Of a stretch of 17,500 nt of DNA, positions 1-7,371 are shown piece by piece. The notes under the pieces are model-generated. The model did not search any database and was not told the DNA's origin. It saw only the letters and a list, made by a program, of their open reading frames with translations. The stretch is from Halisarca cf. caerulea (lineage: Eukaryota > Porifera > Demospongiae > Chondrillida > Halisarcidae), in assembly GCA_963170055.1 (NCBI GenBank), contig CAUJGJ010000397.1:1957501-1975000 (forward strand). Reading direction: 5' to 3'. Numbering within the stretch: the first letter of the stretch is position 1; each line of letters begins with the position of its first letter. A program made the position numbers and the translations under genes.

Positions 1-2518
1 GTGCTCTGAACTCAGGAATATCAGCAAACACTGAGGATGATGGATTGAATTCCTTCAAGAAATGTGTCAGGAGGAGCAGGATCTTGTCGTGACGCCAGGT
101 GTATCGGCCGTCTTCTAAGGCCTTGGGGCAACAGTTGAGGATGTGCTTCACATTACAAAGTGGAGCGTCACACAGTGGGCATTTCCTACTAAACTTATAG
201 TTCCAGCGAACCAAAGTACTAGGGGATGGCAATGTTTCACTACATGCGCGTAAAACAAAGGACAGTTGGCCATTTGGGAGACCAGTTATTATTCTCTTCC
301 ACAGACTGTCCTCATGTTCAAGAGGGAGAACATCTAGCAATGAATTTTGTATCTGGAGTTGTTCCAGTGATTTCTCAAGCTCAACACATTGCTGTTGTAC
401 AATTCTGGCTTTTGAGCGTCTAATGATGGAAGACTCATTTACTCTGGAGGAGATTTGCCTTGAGTTTTGGATAGAAGCAGCGGTATTCTTGATTATTTCA
501 ATATCTTGCACTGACATGTGATGAAGGACTTTCAAGGTATCCTGGTTAAGTCCTAGAATACACTCGGATACTGAAGGGTCTGCTGATGACATAACACGAG
601 TGAAGAAACCGATTTTCACTTCTTCTTCATATGATGGAAGCAATTTTAGGCCAAGACCATCTTTGTGGAACAGTATGACCTTAGATAGACAAGGAGGAAG
701 ATGGAGCCATTTTCGGATGAAACGTGTTAGAGTGCGTTGGATTCTACCCAGTTGCGATTGTGAGAAATTATCAACTCCAAGATAGAATTGGGCATTACGG
801 AGGATAAAATGGTGGAGAATGTACCCTTTATATTCCCCTCTAATAGGAGAAGAATCTAGTGAGAGAACTTGAGATAATAGCAAATTGTTAAGCTTATCAG
901 TGGCAGCTTTCCTGGTTGTAGGAAGATTATGACCGAGGATCTTCCCAAGAAATTTGGTTGGCTTGTGAGCTACATTAGTAGTGTTACCCGAGTCACCAAT
1001 AGCAAACACTTTGGATCTGTCAATTTGCTTTCCATTGTAAACAAGTGAAATACACTTAGATGGCTTTAAATGAAGATCTAATTGTTTGCAGCTATCATTA
1101 ATTTCTTGAAGGGAGGAAGCATGTTCCTTTGGATCAGAAGAAACAAGGGACAGGTCATCAGCATAGGATTTGCAGCGGTGTGGCCGAGAGGAACAATATT
1201 TTGGAGTGCCTAATTTAGCACGAATCCTTGGGACCTTGACTGTGGGTGGTATATGAGGGGAAGGGAGGTACTTCTTAGAGTTCCCCGATGCTAGATGCCA
1301 GGAGATATCATGCAAATTCACTCTTTCCTGCACTCCTAGTTGGTAAACAATTAGAGAAGTGCCATCGGGAAAGTGATCTGCAATCTGACATCTATACCAT
1401 CCTGGAGGCTCATTAGAGTCCTTTTCATCCCATTCCACATAGATATAAGCTGAAATTGGTGGCAAATTTACAGAGTTAGGAATGGGAAAACGGAGTGCGT
1501 ATCCTCCGGATTTGAGTCTATTAGTTAGCTGTACTATTGGATTGAATGCCAAGAGGAATATTGTTGGTGACAAAGTATCTCCTTGGAATACACCTCTTTG
1601 GATGGGGAAAACCTCTGTTGACCAGGCCCTGGTTGAAACAAAAGCTGTAAGTTTGCTATACGCATTGCAGATGTAACGGGTAATCTCTGAAGGGACATGA
1701 ACGTATTCAAGCATATCCACAATTGAACGATGTGAAATGGAACCAAAAGCATTTCGTAGATCAAGAAAGGTGATGCACACTGGCAGTCCATGCTTCTTTG
1801 CATTCTCAATGATAGTAGAGACAGTAAATATGTGCTCATATACACCTGACATACCAGAAAGAAAACCTTTCTGGACACTAGGATCAATGACCTTGTTCTC
1901 CAAGAGGAATGACTCCAGCCTACGGGCAATAATGCGGTGGAAAAGCTTCCCTATTACAGAGGTAATAGCAATCGGTCTGAAGTTGGCAGGGTTTGAGCTA
2001 TCATCATCTTTGTGCAAAAGGATAATACGACCAATACACCAAGAGTCAGGACAAGTTGGATCTTCAAGCAAGATTTTTGAGTATAATGTGGCTAGAATGT
2101 GTTGTAAACTGGGTAGGGATTTCAAGTGATGATAAGAGATTCCATTGCACCCAAGGCTAGAATTTGATGAGCATCTACGAAGGGCTGCTCTTACTTGCTT
2201 AGGGGTAATAGGGGATAGATCAAAGGGCACAGAAATACAAGGTTTAGGCATAACTTTGTGAACAAACGATGGTAGCTGCTGGTACTGACAATGCCGACTA
2301 CTAAAATTGTCTTTAAAATACTCAAAACACGTGTCAACCGAGAACGTTGGTTCTAATGACTTACTTGAAGACAAAATGGACTGAGCAAAGGTTTGTGGAT
2401 TTTGTCTAAACTTCTTTTCAAGATGTGCAATATGTCTGGAATCAGTAGGAGAGTTTTTGATGAAACGATTATGCGCACGTACTGCAGTTAGAAATGGTTT
2501 AGGATTGATAGTTATATT
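1..2518 (-). CDS. Reverse transcriptase polyprotein of an R2-like non-LTR element, C-terminus off the window
   Basis: I translated this frame base by base from 2518 to 2; it contains 839 codons and no stop. It would copy the element's RNA at a nicked chromosomal target. RT blocks in order are FRPIAITSVIGKLFHRI at about 1978, VQKGFLSGMSG at about 1873, motif A FLDLRNAFGS (Asp at 1762-1760), motif B QRGVFQGDTLSP at about 1597, motif C YADD (1165-1154), motif D KPSKC and motif E KFLGKILG. About 130 residues separate motifs B and C, far more than usual, because of an inserted Tudor-like segment. A C-x2-C-x8-H-x4-C knuckle lies at 181-128, followed by YTWRHDKILLLL and FADIPEF, which resemble the lead-in to the R2-type endonuclease. 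The frame has no early ATG; it joins the upstream frame across a one-base break. An intact frame of this length suggests a young copy. RT is certain; the R2-like assignment is probable. Confidence 0.85.
1262..1449 (-). other. Tudor-like insertion within the RT domain, between motifs B and C
   Basis: This in-frame segment of roughly 63 residues starts at AYIYVEWDEKD, continues PPGWYRCQIADHFPDGTSLI and VYQLGVQERVNL, and ends near KKYLP. The alternation of aromatics (W-D, G-W-Y), a central D-G turn and a V-Y...E-x-V strand pair looks like a small SH3/Tudor/agenet-type beta barrel. Domains of that fold often bind methylated histone tails or nucleic acid. The fold and any function are my inference from pattern only; it could instead be a family-specific thumb or finger extension. 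Confidence 0.45.
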
Positions 2519-2832
2519 TTACTTAAAGCATTCTTCATTGCGGTAATTTTCTCTCTTTGCTTCTGTTGGCTTGAGATGCGGTGGGGGCCGTTGCTCTTGA
2601 ATCTTAGTAACTTTTTATTCAAAGCGTTGAATCTACTAAGGACATCAATGGTACAAAGGACAATTTTCTCTTCGGCTTTGTAAGGTGAAATTACGTTGTT
2701 TGATAGGTCATTGTGAACTGGAACAAGTACTTGGTATAAATCATCACTGATGGTCTTCCAATCTGAAGAATCACAAGCGGCATCAGTTGGCAATCGCTGT
2801 AAGGGGTCTCCGACTTCTTCTTCTTCCGCCAT
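2512..2832 (-). CDS. N-terminal frame of the R2-like element, separated from RT by a one-base break
   Basis: Starting at the ATG at 2832 (context AAAATGG, a good Kozak match), this frame gives about 106 residues beginning MAEEEEVGDPLQRLP and ending in TAA at 2514-2512. A weaker ATG lies 12 codons upstream at 2868. The protein is acidic at the start, then helical-looking and basic (RFNALNKKLLRFK). I see no zinc finger or Myb domain, which R2 relatives often carry here. The RT frame opens at 2518, overlapping the end of this one. Adding one A to the AAAA run at 2520-2517 would fuse the two frames directly, so this is probably the N-terminus of one polyprotein broken by a single-base loss, or two overlapping ORFs. 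Confidence 0.6.
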   Translation of the reverse strand: MAEEEEVGDPLQRLPTDAACDSSDWKTISDDLYQVLVPVHNDLSNNVISPYKAEEKIVLCTIDVLSRFNALNKKLLRFKSNGPHRISSQQKQREKITAMKNALSKI

Positions 2833-2865
2833 TTTCACGTTGCTAGGTTGCTCAAAAAGAAACAA

Positions 2866-3500
2866 CATCTACGCTAACATACACAAACGCGAACATATCC
2901 AAAAAACTACTTGAAGAAATTCTTTTTCACTGAAGGCCTGCTCTCACTAAACCTCACCGAAACACTTGTCATACAAGTTCAACCGTTCGAAAACGGTTTG
3001 CTAATTCCAAACAGAGCTTTCATCTCTCATCTTACCTGCCTGTTCCCCAAACTTCTTTGGATCTTCCCGTTGTTTCCATACTTTCGCGGTCCGAAGGTTT
3101 TCTTCTCATCCAAACATCTGCGTCCTATTCTCTGACATGTTGAACCATAGTATCTATGGTTAGAGGACCTAAGCAAACACACATACACAAGATAACACAC
3201 ACATACGCCAACATATCCACGAAAACACATTGAGGGATTTTTTTTTAAAGACCTGCTCATACTAAACGTCGTTAAAACACTTCACATGAGCGTTCAAGTA
3301 TTCCATAATGGTTAACTAAAAGACAAAAGGCTTTCCACACTCATCTTACCTGTTTCCGAAGCTTTCTTTAGCCTTTTCTTCGTTTCCATGGACTTCTGAG
3401 GTAGCGTAAGGTACAATGTCTCAGTAAAATCATCCTTCCAACAATGTTTCCATCCTAAATGCTTCGTCAAAGTTCTCTTCCTTGTTAGATGAGTCGGCTT
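2866..3500 (-). repeat. Two diverged tandem 5' monomers of about 318 bp upstream of the R2-like ORF
   Basis: The stretch from about 2866 to 3100 reappears, diverged, at about 3184 to 3415. Shared anchors are AACATATCC (2892 and 3210), a poly-T/ACTGAAGGCCTGCTC-like block, GTTCAA, and CATCTTACCTG (3028 and 3342), all offset by 314 to 318 bp. Their order is kept throughout. Such head-to-tail 5' units occur in the promoter regions of some LINEs, so they may carry this element's promoter. No coding potential was found in them. Confidence 0.55.
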
Positions 3501-3581
3501 AACAGCTTTTCTCAGTTTTCGAGTCCTTTCACAACTTCTAAAACGAAGACAACAATTTTAAACCACTCGCTCTACCTCTAA

Positions 3582-3643
3582 CAAGCGATTCGAGTTTAAA
3601 AAACTCGTGGGCCGCCTATGGCCCTGGAAACTCGAATCGCTTG
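3582..3643. repeat. 62-bp perfect palindrome, copy 1
   Basis: The arms CAAGCGATTCGAGTTT (3582-3597) and its exact reverse complement (3628-3643) flank a 30-nt loop containing an inner GGGCC...GGCCC stem (3609-3613 with 3620-3624). The same structure recurs at 10151-10212 with one compensated pair change. The sequence shared by the two copies stops about 6 bases beyond the right arm (GGAAATC). It may be a MITE-like hairpin or a structural end of another element; function unknown. Confidence 0.8.
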
Positions 3644-3818
3644 GAAATCGGCGTTATTGACTAAAATAATATTTCGAAGAACTCTTCTGGTCTAAAAGAC
3701 CCTTCACTGATAAAATCAGGAGCAAACGAATGAATTTCACCGAAATATAGCTGAAAGATTTTGTACCGACTTCGCGTCCGCCATGTTGTTGACATATATA
3801 TATATATATATATATATA
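3644..3818 (+). repeat. Dispersed repeat, left half interrupted by the DIRS insertion, ending in (AT)n
   Basis: This segment aligns, with divergence, to 9110-9260. Shared pieces include GGTCT-AAAGA, a CACTGA block, ACTTCG and the near-identical end GTCCGCCATGTTGTTGACAT, which runs straight into an AT dinucleotide run. In the copy at 9230 the run continues into ATTGACATC; here it stops at the DIRS end. It does not look coding. Confidence 0.7.
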
Positions 3819-3838
3819 TTAATTGAGCCGACTCGTGG
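3819..3838 (+). repeat. Left inverted terminus of the DIRS element
   Basis: The sequence TTAATTGAGCCGACTCGTGG at the left edge matches the reverse complement of 8937-8956 at 16 of 20 positions, with the first 10 identical. It directly abuts the (AT)n run. Confidence 0.7.
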
Positions 3839-3971
3839 GCACTGCTGATGGTCGCCCATTATCGCCATCACAAGCCACCTCTGGCTTCAGGCTGTCCGAT
3901 GACAGCTGGCGCTGTTGGCTAACTGCCGCAGTCAGGCTCTCCTGTACTGTGCTCTCTTAACTTACCACTAA

Positions 3972-3988
3972 CTTGTAATTAACCCAGG
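3972..3988 (+). repeat. Candidate internal complementary region of the DIRS element
   Basis: The reverse complement of this 17-mer, CCTGGGTTAATTACAAG, matches the start of the right extension at 8957-8973 at 12 of 17 positions, including TGGGTTAA. It sits downstream of the recombinase ORF, where DIRS elements keep their internal complementary region. The match is short and imperfect, so this is tentative. Confidence 0.3.
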
Positions 3989-4061
3989 AGTCAAGTCTAT
4001 TTAATGTCTGGCATAAAGGCCGGGTCAGGTGGAGCCCCATTCCCGCCCACGCATACGGGCG

Positions 4062-4190
4062 AAAGGTGACGTCACTGAAATCCGCCGATGTCACCGGAAA
4101 TGGGTTGCATGACATCATTGAATTGGCTGACATCACCGGACATGGGCCAATTCATTACCGGATGTGTGCTGATGTCATCGAAATGGAGCT
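4062..4190 (+). repeat. Degenerate 21-22 bp repeats around TGAYRTCA in the DIRS 3' region
   Basis: About six back-to-back units share a core near TGAYRTCA followed by CCGGAAATGG-like sequence: TGACGTCA at the start, then GATGTCACCGGAAATGG, TGACATCATTGAA, TGACATCACCGGACATGG, a weak unit, and TGATGTCATCGAAATGG. The first core is a full CRE/ATF palindrome. The surrounding 3839-4467 holds no recognisable gene; open frames there overlap these repeats and encode nothing I recognise. Confidence 0.5.
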
Positions 4191-4467
4191 CCCCAGGGAC
4201 ATCCCCCCTTACCATATGTCCTGCCCCCAGCTTGGGGGAGAGGGTACATGCCCTAATTCTGCCAAAGGGGGAGCTACGAACACCTTTTGGGTTCTAGCTC
4301 CACCCGACCCCAAGCCCCAGCAGTCTATCAATGTGTATGTGTTACACCCCTATCTCCTCATACTGCAAATTATCCTCAGGCGTAAGTTCTTTCTTATATT
4401 AACTTCTCCTCATAGCACTTAATAACGAACGAAACCATTACACTCATGAAAACAAAGAAATTTGACA

Positions 4468-5493
4468 CTAAGAGTTTAGAGTCTGGGAAACAGCACAGAG
4501 TTGTTCCCTTGGTGTCCTGACATACAAGGTGTATGCCTCACTCCGCCAGCGTCCCATCGTCTTGATTAAGGAGTCTGGTACCCCTTTCGCAGCTGCTGTG
4601 GTTGCAGCCCCAATCCGGAAGCTGTGTCCTGAGTACTGCTCTGCACCGATACCTGCTGATACTAGAGCCTTGCGGACTGCCTCCACAAATCTGGCCCTGG
4701 TGAGGCTTCGACCATCCTTGAATTTAAAGAAAGGGCCATGCGCAGTGCCCCTCTGCACCGCGTAGGCTAGGATGGCGGCCAGGGGACAATTGCCTGATGA
4801 AGTCTTGCCGATGAACACGGAGACCCCAAGGCGAAAAGGATCCGTTTTGGAGGCCTTAAGGCGTACCTCCAAGTATTGTGGGTCCCTGACATCGTTGACG
4901 CGCACATCCCCTTGTGTTAGGTGCACTTCAGGGTCGAAGCCTGTGTCTGTCGGGATCACAATCTCCCATGCACGCAGAAAACCATAGAAACATGTGCACG
5001 CAGCTGCCCACAGCATGACTCCATCTGGCCTAACGGGGAGTTTTTCCCACTCCTCCCTCAACTTGCTGAGGATGGGAGGGGTGATTGGCAGCCGCGTGCG
5101 GGAGTGGTTAGGCACTGCCCTCTTGTAGCCCTTTGTGACATATTCAAGTTGGGGCATGGATGTCACTCGTGGGTCACCCAGGCCGAGGGCAATCTGGGCA
5201 TGGCGGACTGCCGCCAAATATAATTTGACGGTCTGCCCGGAGACTTTGTCGGCATACAGATGTGCGACAAACAAACACAGGGAGCGTTCTGATGCTGGAA
5301 ATGGGGAAAGAGACAGCTGCTGACAGCACTCTACATATCTCTTGGAGCCTGACTGGTAGGCACGGAGCGTTGAGGAGGCCAGCCCGGAGGAAAACAAGTC
5401 CCGAACAACTCCCTCCAGTTTTGAGATGTCCAGTCCATGGCTGGGTCCAAGAGGAGCTCGAGCAGGGTTGGTGATATGCTGACTTGTCCCCAT
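4468..5493 (-). CDS. DIRS tyrosine recombinase (YR)
   Basis: This 341-residue enzyme would integrate the circular DNA form of the element by site-specific strand exchange in the nucleus. A SAM-like N-terminal core (STLRAYQSGSKRYVECC, residues 41-57) precedes the catalytic domain. Catalytic residues visible are Arg174 in GFLRAWE, a Lys in LKASKTDPFR (214 or 216), His290-x-x-Arg293 in GHSFRIGAATTAA, Trp316 in MGRW and the nucleophile Tyr324 (alternatively Tyr321) in AYTLYVRTP. The ORF starts with an ATG at 5493 and overlaps the end of the RT-RNase H frame by 163 bases in a different frame, typical of DIRS compression. The Gly usual after the catalytic Arg (L-R-x-G-E) is Trp here, perhaps a damaging change. 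The frame is otherwise intact and full length. Confidence 0.93.
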   Translation of the reverse strand: MGTSQHITNPARAPLGPSHGLDISKLEGVVRDLFSSGLASSTLRAYQSGSKRYVECCQQLSLSPFPASERSLCLFVAHLYADKVSGQTVKLYLAAVRHAQIALGLGDPRVTSMPQLEYVTKGYKRAVPNHSRTRLPITPPILSKLREEWEKLPVRPDGVMLWAAACTCFYGFLRAWEIVIPTDTGFDPEVHLTQGDVRVNDVRDPQYLEVRLKASKTDPFRLGVSVFIGKTSSGNCPLAAILAYAVQRGTAHGPFFKFKDGRSLTRARFVEAVRKALVSAGIGAEQYSGHSFRIGAATTAAAKGVPDSLIKTMGRWRSEAYTLYVRTPREQLCAVSQTLNS

Positions 5494-7124
5494 CGTGTTG
5501 CTGGTACCTGGGAAAAAATAAAAGGCAAGTGGTCACGTGAGATAGCATCTGCTGCCAGGTTTTGCCTGCCCGGTAGGTACACTGCCGACAGCTCAATGTT
5601 GAAGCGGGCCTTCATGAAGAACAGGCACCTTAGGAGGTGCATGATTCTGGGGACTCTGCTGTAGCCAGAGTTCACTACCGCTGCAGCCCCTTCATTGTCG
5701 CAATATACCATCACTAGGCTACCCTTCCATTGTGGGCCCCAGACCCCTGTCGCCATGACGATGGAAAGGAGCTCCTTAAATGTGATACCGTCTTTCCCAA
5801 GCTCCCCCATGAGCCCCTTTGATACACAGGCCCATTTAAGCTGGAACCACCTGCCCTGCCAGATTGCACCGCATCCTACAGAGCCTGATGCATCCGTTGC
5901 AAATGCGTACTGGGTTGCCGAGCCACGCAGTGGCCTCATGAAAGATGCCTGGTTCAACGGAGCCAGGAACGCTTGCCACCAGCAGAGGTCCGATCGAGCT
6001 GCCATGTTGAGCCTTAGGTAGTGGTGTGCCTGGCGTGTCACTGAGAGCAGCTCAAAGAGCCGGTGCATGAAGGTCTTGCCCTCCCTCACCACGCAGCATG
6101 CATGGCCGAGAAATCCCAGCAGTGATTCCAGTTCACGCCGGGTGCATGCCCGCTTCATTACCCATGAATTGAGAGTAGCCTGCAGAGCCTGCAACTTTCC
6201 AGCTGGCAGTCGTATCTCCATTGCTATGGTGTCTATCTCTATGCCTAGGAATGATAGTACCGTGGCCGGCCCTTCCGTTTTCTCTGGGGCTATTGGGAGT
6301 CCCAGTCTGTGGAACACTTGTCAAAGTTGGTGAAGGGACTGGCCACACTCCTGTGAGTTTGGCCTCCCCATAATAAGGAAGTCATCCAGGTAGTGCCCAA
6401 TGACGGGCACCCCTTCCTGGCGAGCTATCCATTCCGCTGCATCTGCCACAGCCGTGAAAATCTTTGGGGCAGAGCAGAGCCCAAATGGCAGGGCTGCGTC
6501 GACGAAAATGTTGCCTTCCCACCGCATTCCGAGCAGATGGCGATCTGTAGGGTGGACTGGGATTATGCGGTAAGCCTTCTGTAGGTCCACCTTGGCCAAC
6601 AAGGTTCCCTGACTGAGCTGCTTCACCATTGCTAGCGCATCCTCCACTGACATGTACCTGAGAGAGCAGCGCGGTACCTCAATGCCGTCATTGACACTGA
6701 ACCCTTCTGGGGAAGACAGGTCCACAATTAGCCGCCACGTGCCTGGTGTCTTCTTTGGGATGAGACCAAATCTGTTGATCTGCATTCCTTGACTCAGGTC
6801 TGTTGGGAGGGGTCCCAGGATGCGCCCCTTGGCACATTCCTCCGCTAAATAGTCTCGCACTATCTGTGGTTGGGACGCTACTGAGGGCATATTGTGCTCG
6901 GAACTTTTGAGTGGGCAGCTGTGGTCAAATCCAACGCGAAAGCCACACCGAAGTCCATCCACGACATATCTGCGAAACTGTTGGTCCGGGTACGAGGCCA
7001 GGCCACATGTCCCAGACTGTCCAATCCAATGGAGTGGTGACTTGACCGAGAGCCCTGGGCACAGGTGGGCCGGGGTGCCTGCAGCTGTCCAGGTGCTGCA
7101 GGTCCTCCATGTACTGGTACCGAC
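5331..7124 (-). pseudogene. DIRS RT-RNase H ORF with one in-frame TGA
   Basis: The open frame begins after a TAG at 7127-7125 and ends at 5331. It is one frame throughout except for TGA at 6323-6321. Before the stop lies the RT: LSVKSPLHW and YPDQQFRRYVVDG (DIRS lead-in, about 7052-6960), IPKKTPGTWRLIVDLS, motif A KVDLQKAYR, motif B LPFGLCSAPKIFT, and motif C YLDD at 6392-6381. After it come APEKTEGPATVLSFLGIEID and RNase H with all four acidic positions: ATDASG (Asp near 5894), KELLS (Glu), YCDNEG (Asp) and AADAIS (Asp). The TGA falls between the YLDD box and the FLGIEID block, where the family is normally continuous; CGA to TGA would be a simple C-to-T change. No usable ATG occurs before the RT domain, so expression probably needs splicing or re-initiation. 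Readthrough is possible but I prefer inactivation. Confidence 0.88.
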
Positions 7125-7127
7125 CTA

Positions 7128-7371
7128 CAGCGGGGGAGCATGTATGCAGTAACTTATATCGCGTATTGTGTCCCCTCCCTAAAACTTGTGAGCTCTATGT
7201 TTTACTACACCGCACTTGTCATGCAGTCGTTTGCTCGCACCCAAGCGTATTCAGTTGAAATGAACTCATTCATAATAAAATTAATCACAGTAGACTAGCC
7301 CTACCTATCCTTACATGGCCTTACAGTTACGGCGTGGGCACACCGTGCCTAACTGTCTAGGAGCTGCTTGA
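7128..7371 (-). other. Inter-ORF segment between DIRS gag and RT
   Basis: These 244 bases have stops in the RT frame and no recognisable coding. On the minus strand the segment runs into a plausible 3' splice site, CTCCCCCGCTGTAG ending at 7125, exactly where the RT frame opens. A second candidate acceptor, CACCTGTGCCCAG ending at 7055, would keep frame with the gag first exon. Confidence 0.35.

Larger units (their letters stand above)
1..3500 (-). mobile_element. R2-like (RLE-type) non-LTR retrotransposon, 5' portion, cut by window edge
   Basis: The minus strand carries, in order, two diverged 5' repeat monomers, a short N-terminal frame, a full reverse transcriptase, a CCHC knuckle and the start of what should be a restriction-like endonuclease. 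No LTRs, integrase, RNase H or upstream AP endonuclease are seen. The C-terminal order (RT, CCHC knuckle, then an R-x-x-W-R-H-D stretch) is that of R2-superclade elements, whose endonuclease lies after the knuckle; that part lies beyond base 1. The right limit is approximate and is set by the end of the second monomer. The insertion target and the 3' end cannot be seen. Confidence 0.7.

Noticed and set aside
226..785. Plus-strand short ORFs
   Set aside because: They are antisense shadows of the open minus-strand RT frame.
1534..1929. 131-codon minus-strand ORF
   Set aside because: It lies in another frame of the RT region; the frame with RT motifs is offset by one base and is open over the full length.
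3583..3643. Transfer RNA or SINE box B in GATTCGAGTTT
   Set aside because: The arms only partly resemble a B box, there is no A box or cloverleaf, and the perfect palindrome explains the sequence.
4066..4422. 118-codon plus-strand ORF in the DIRS 3' region
   Set aside because: It is built on degenerate TGAYRTCA repeats, has no recognisable domain, and runs against the element's strand.
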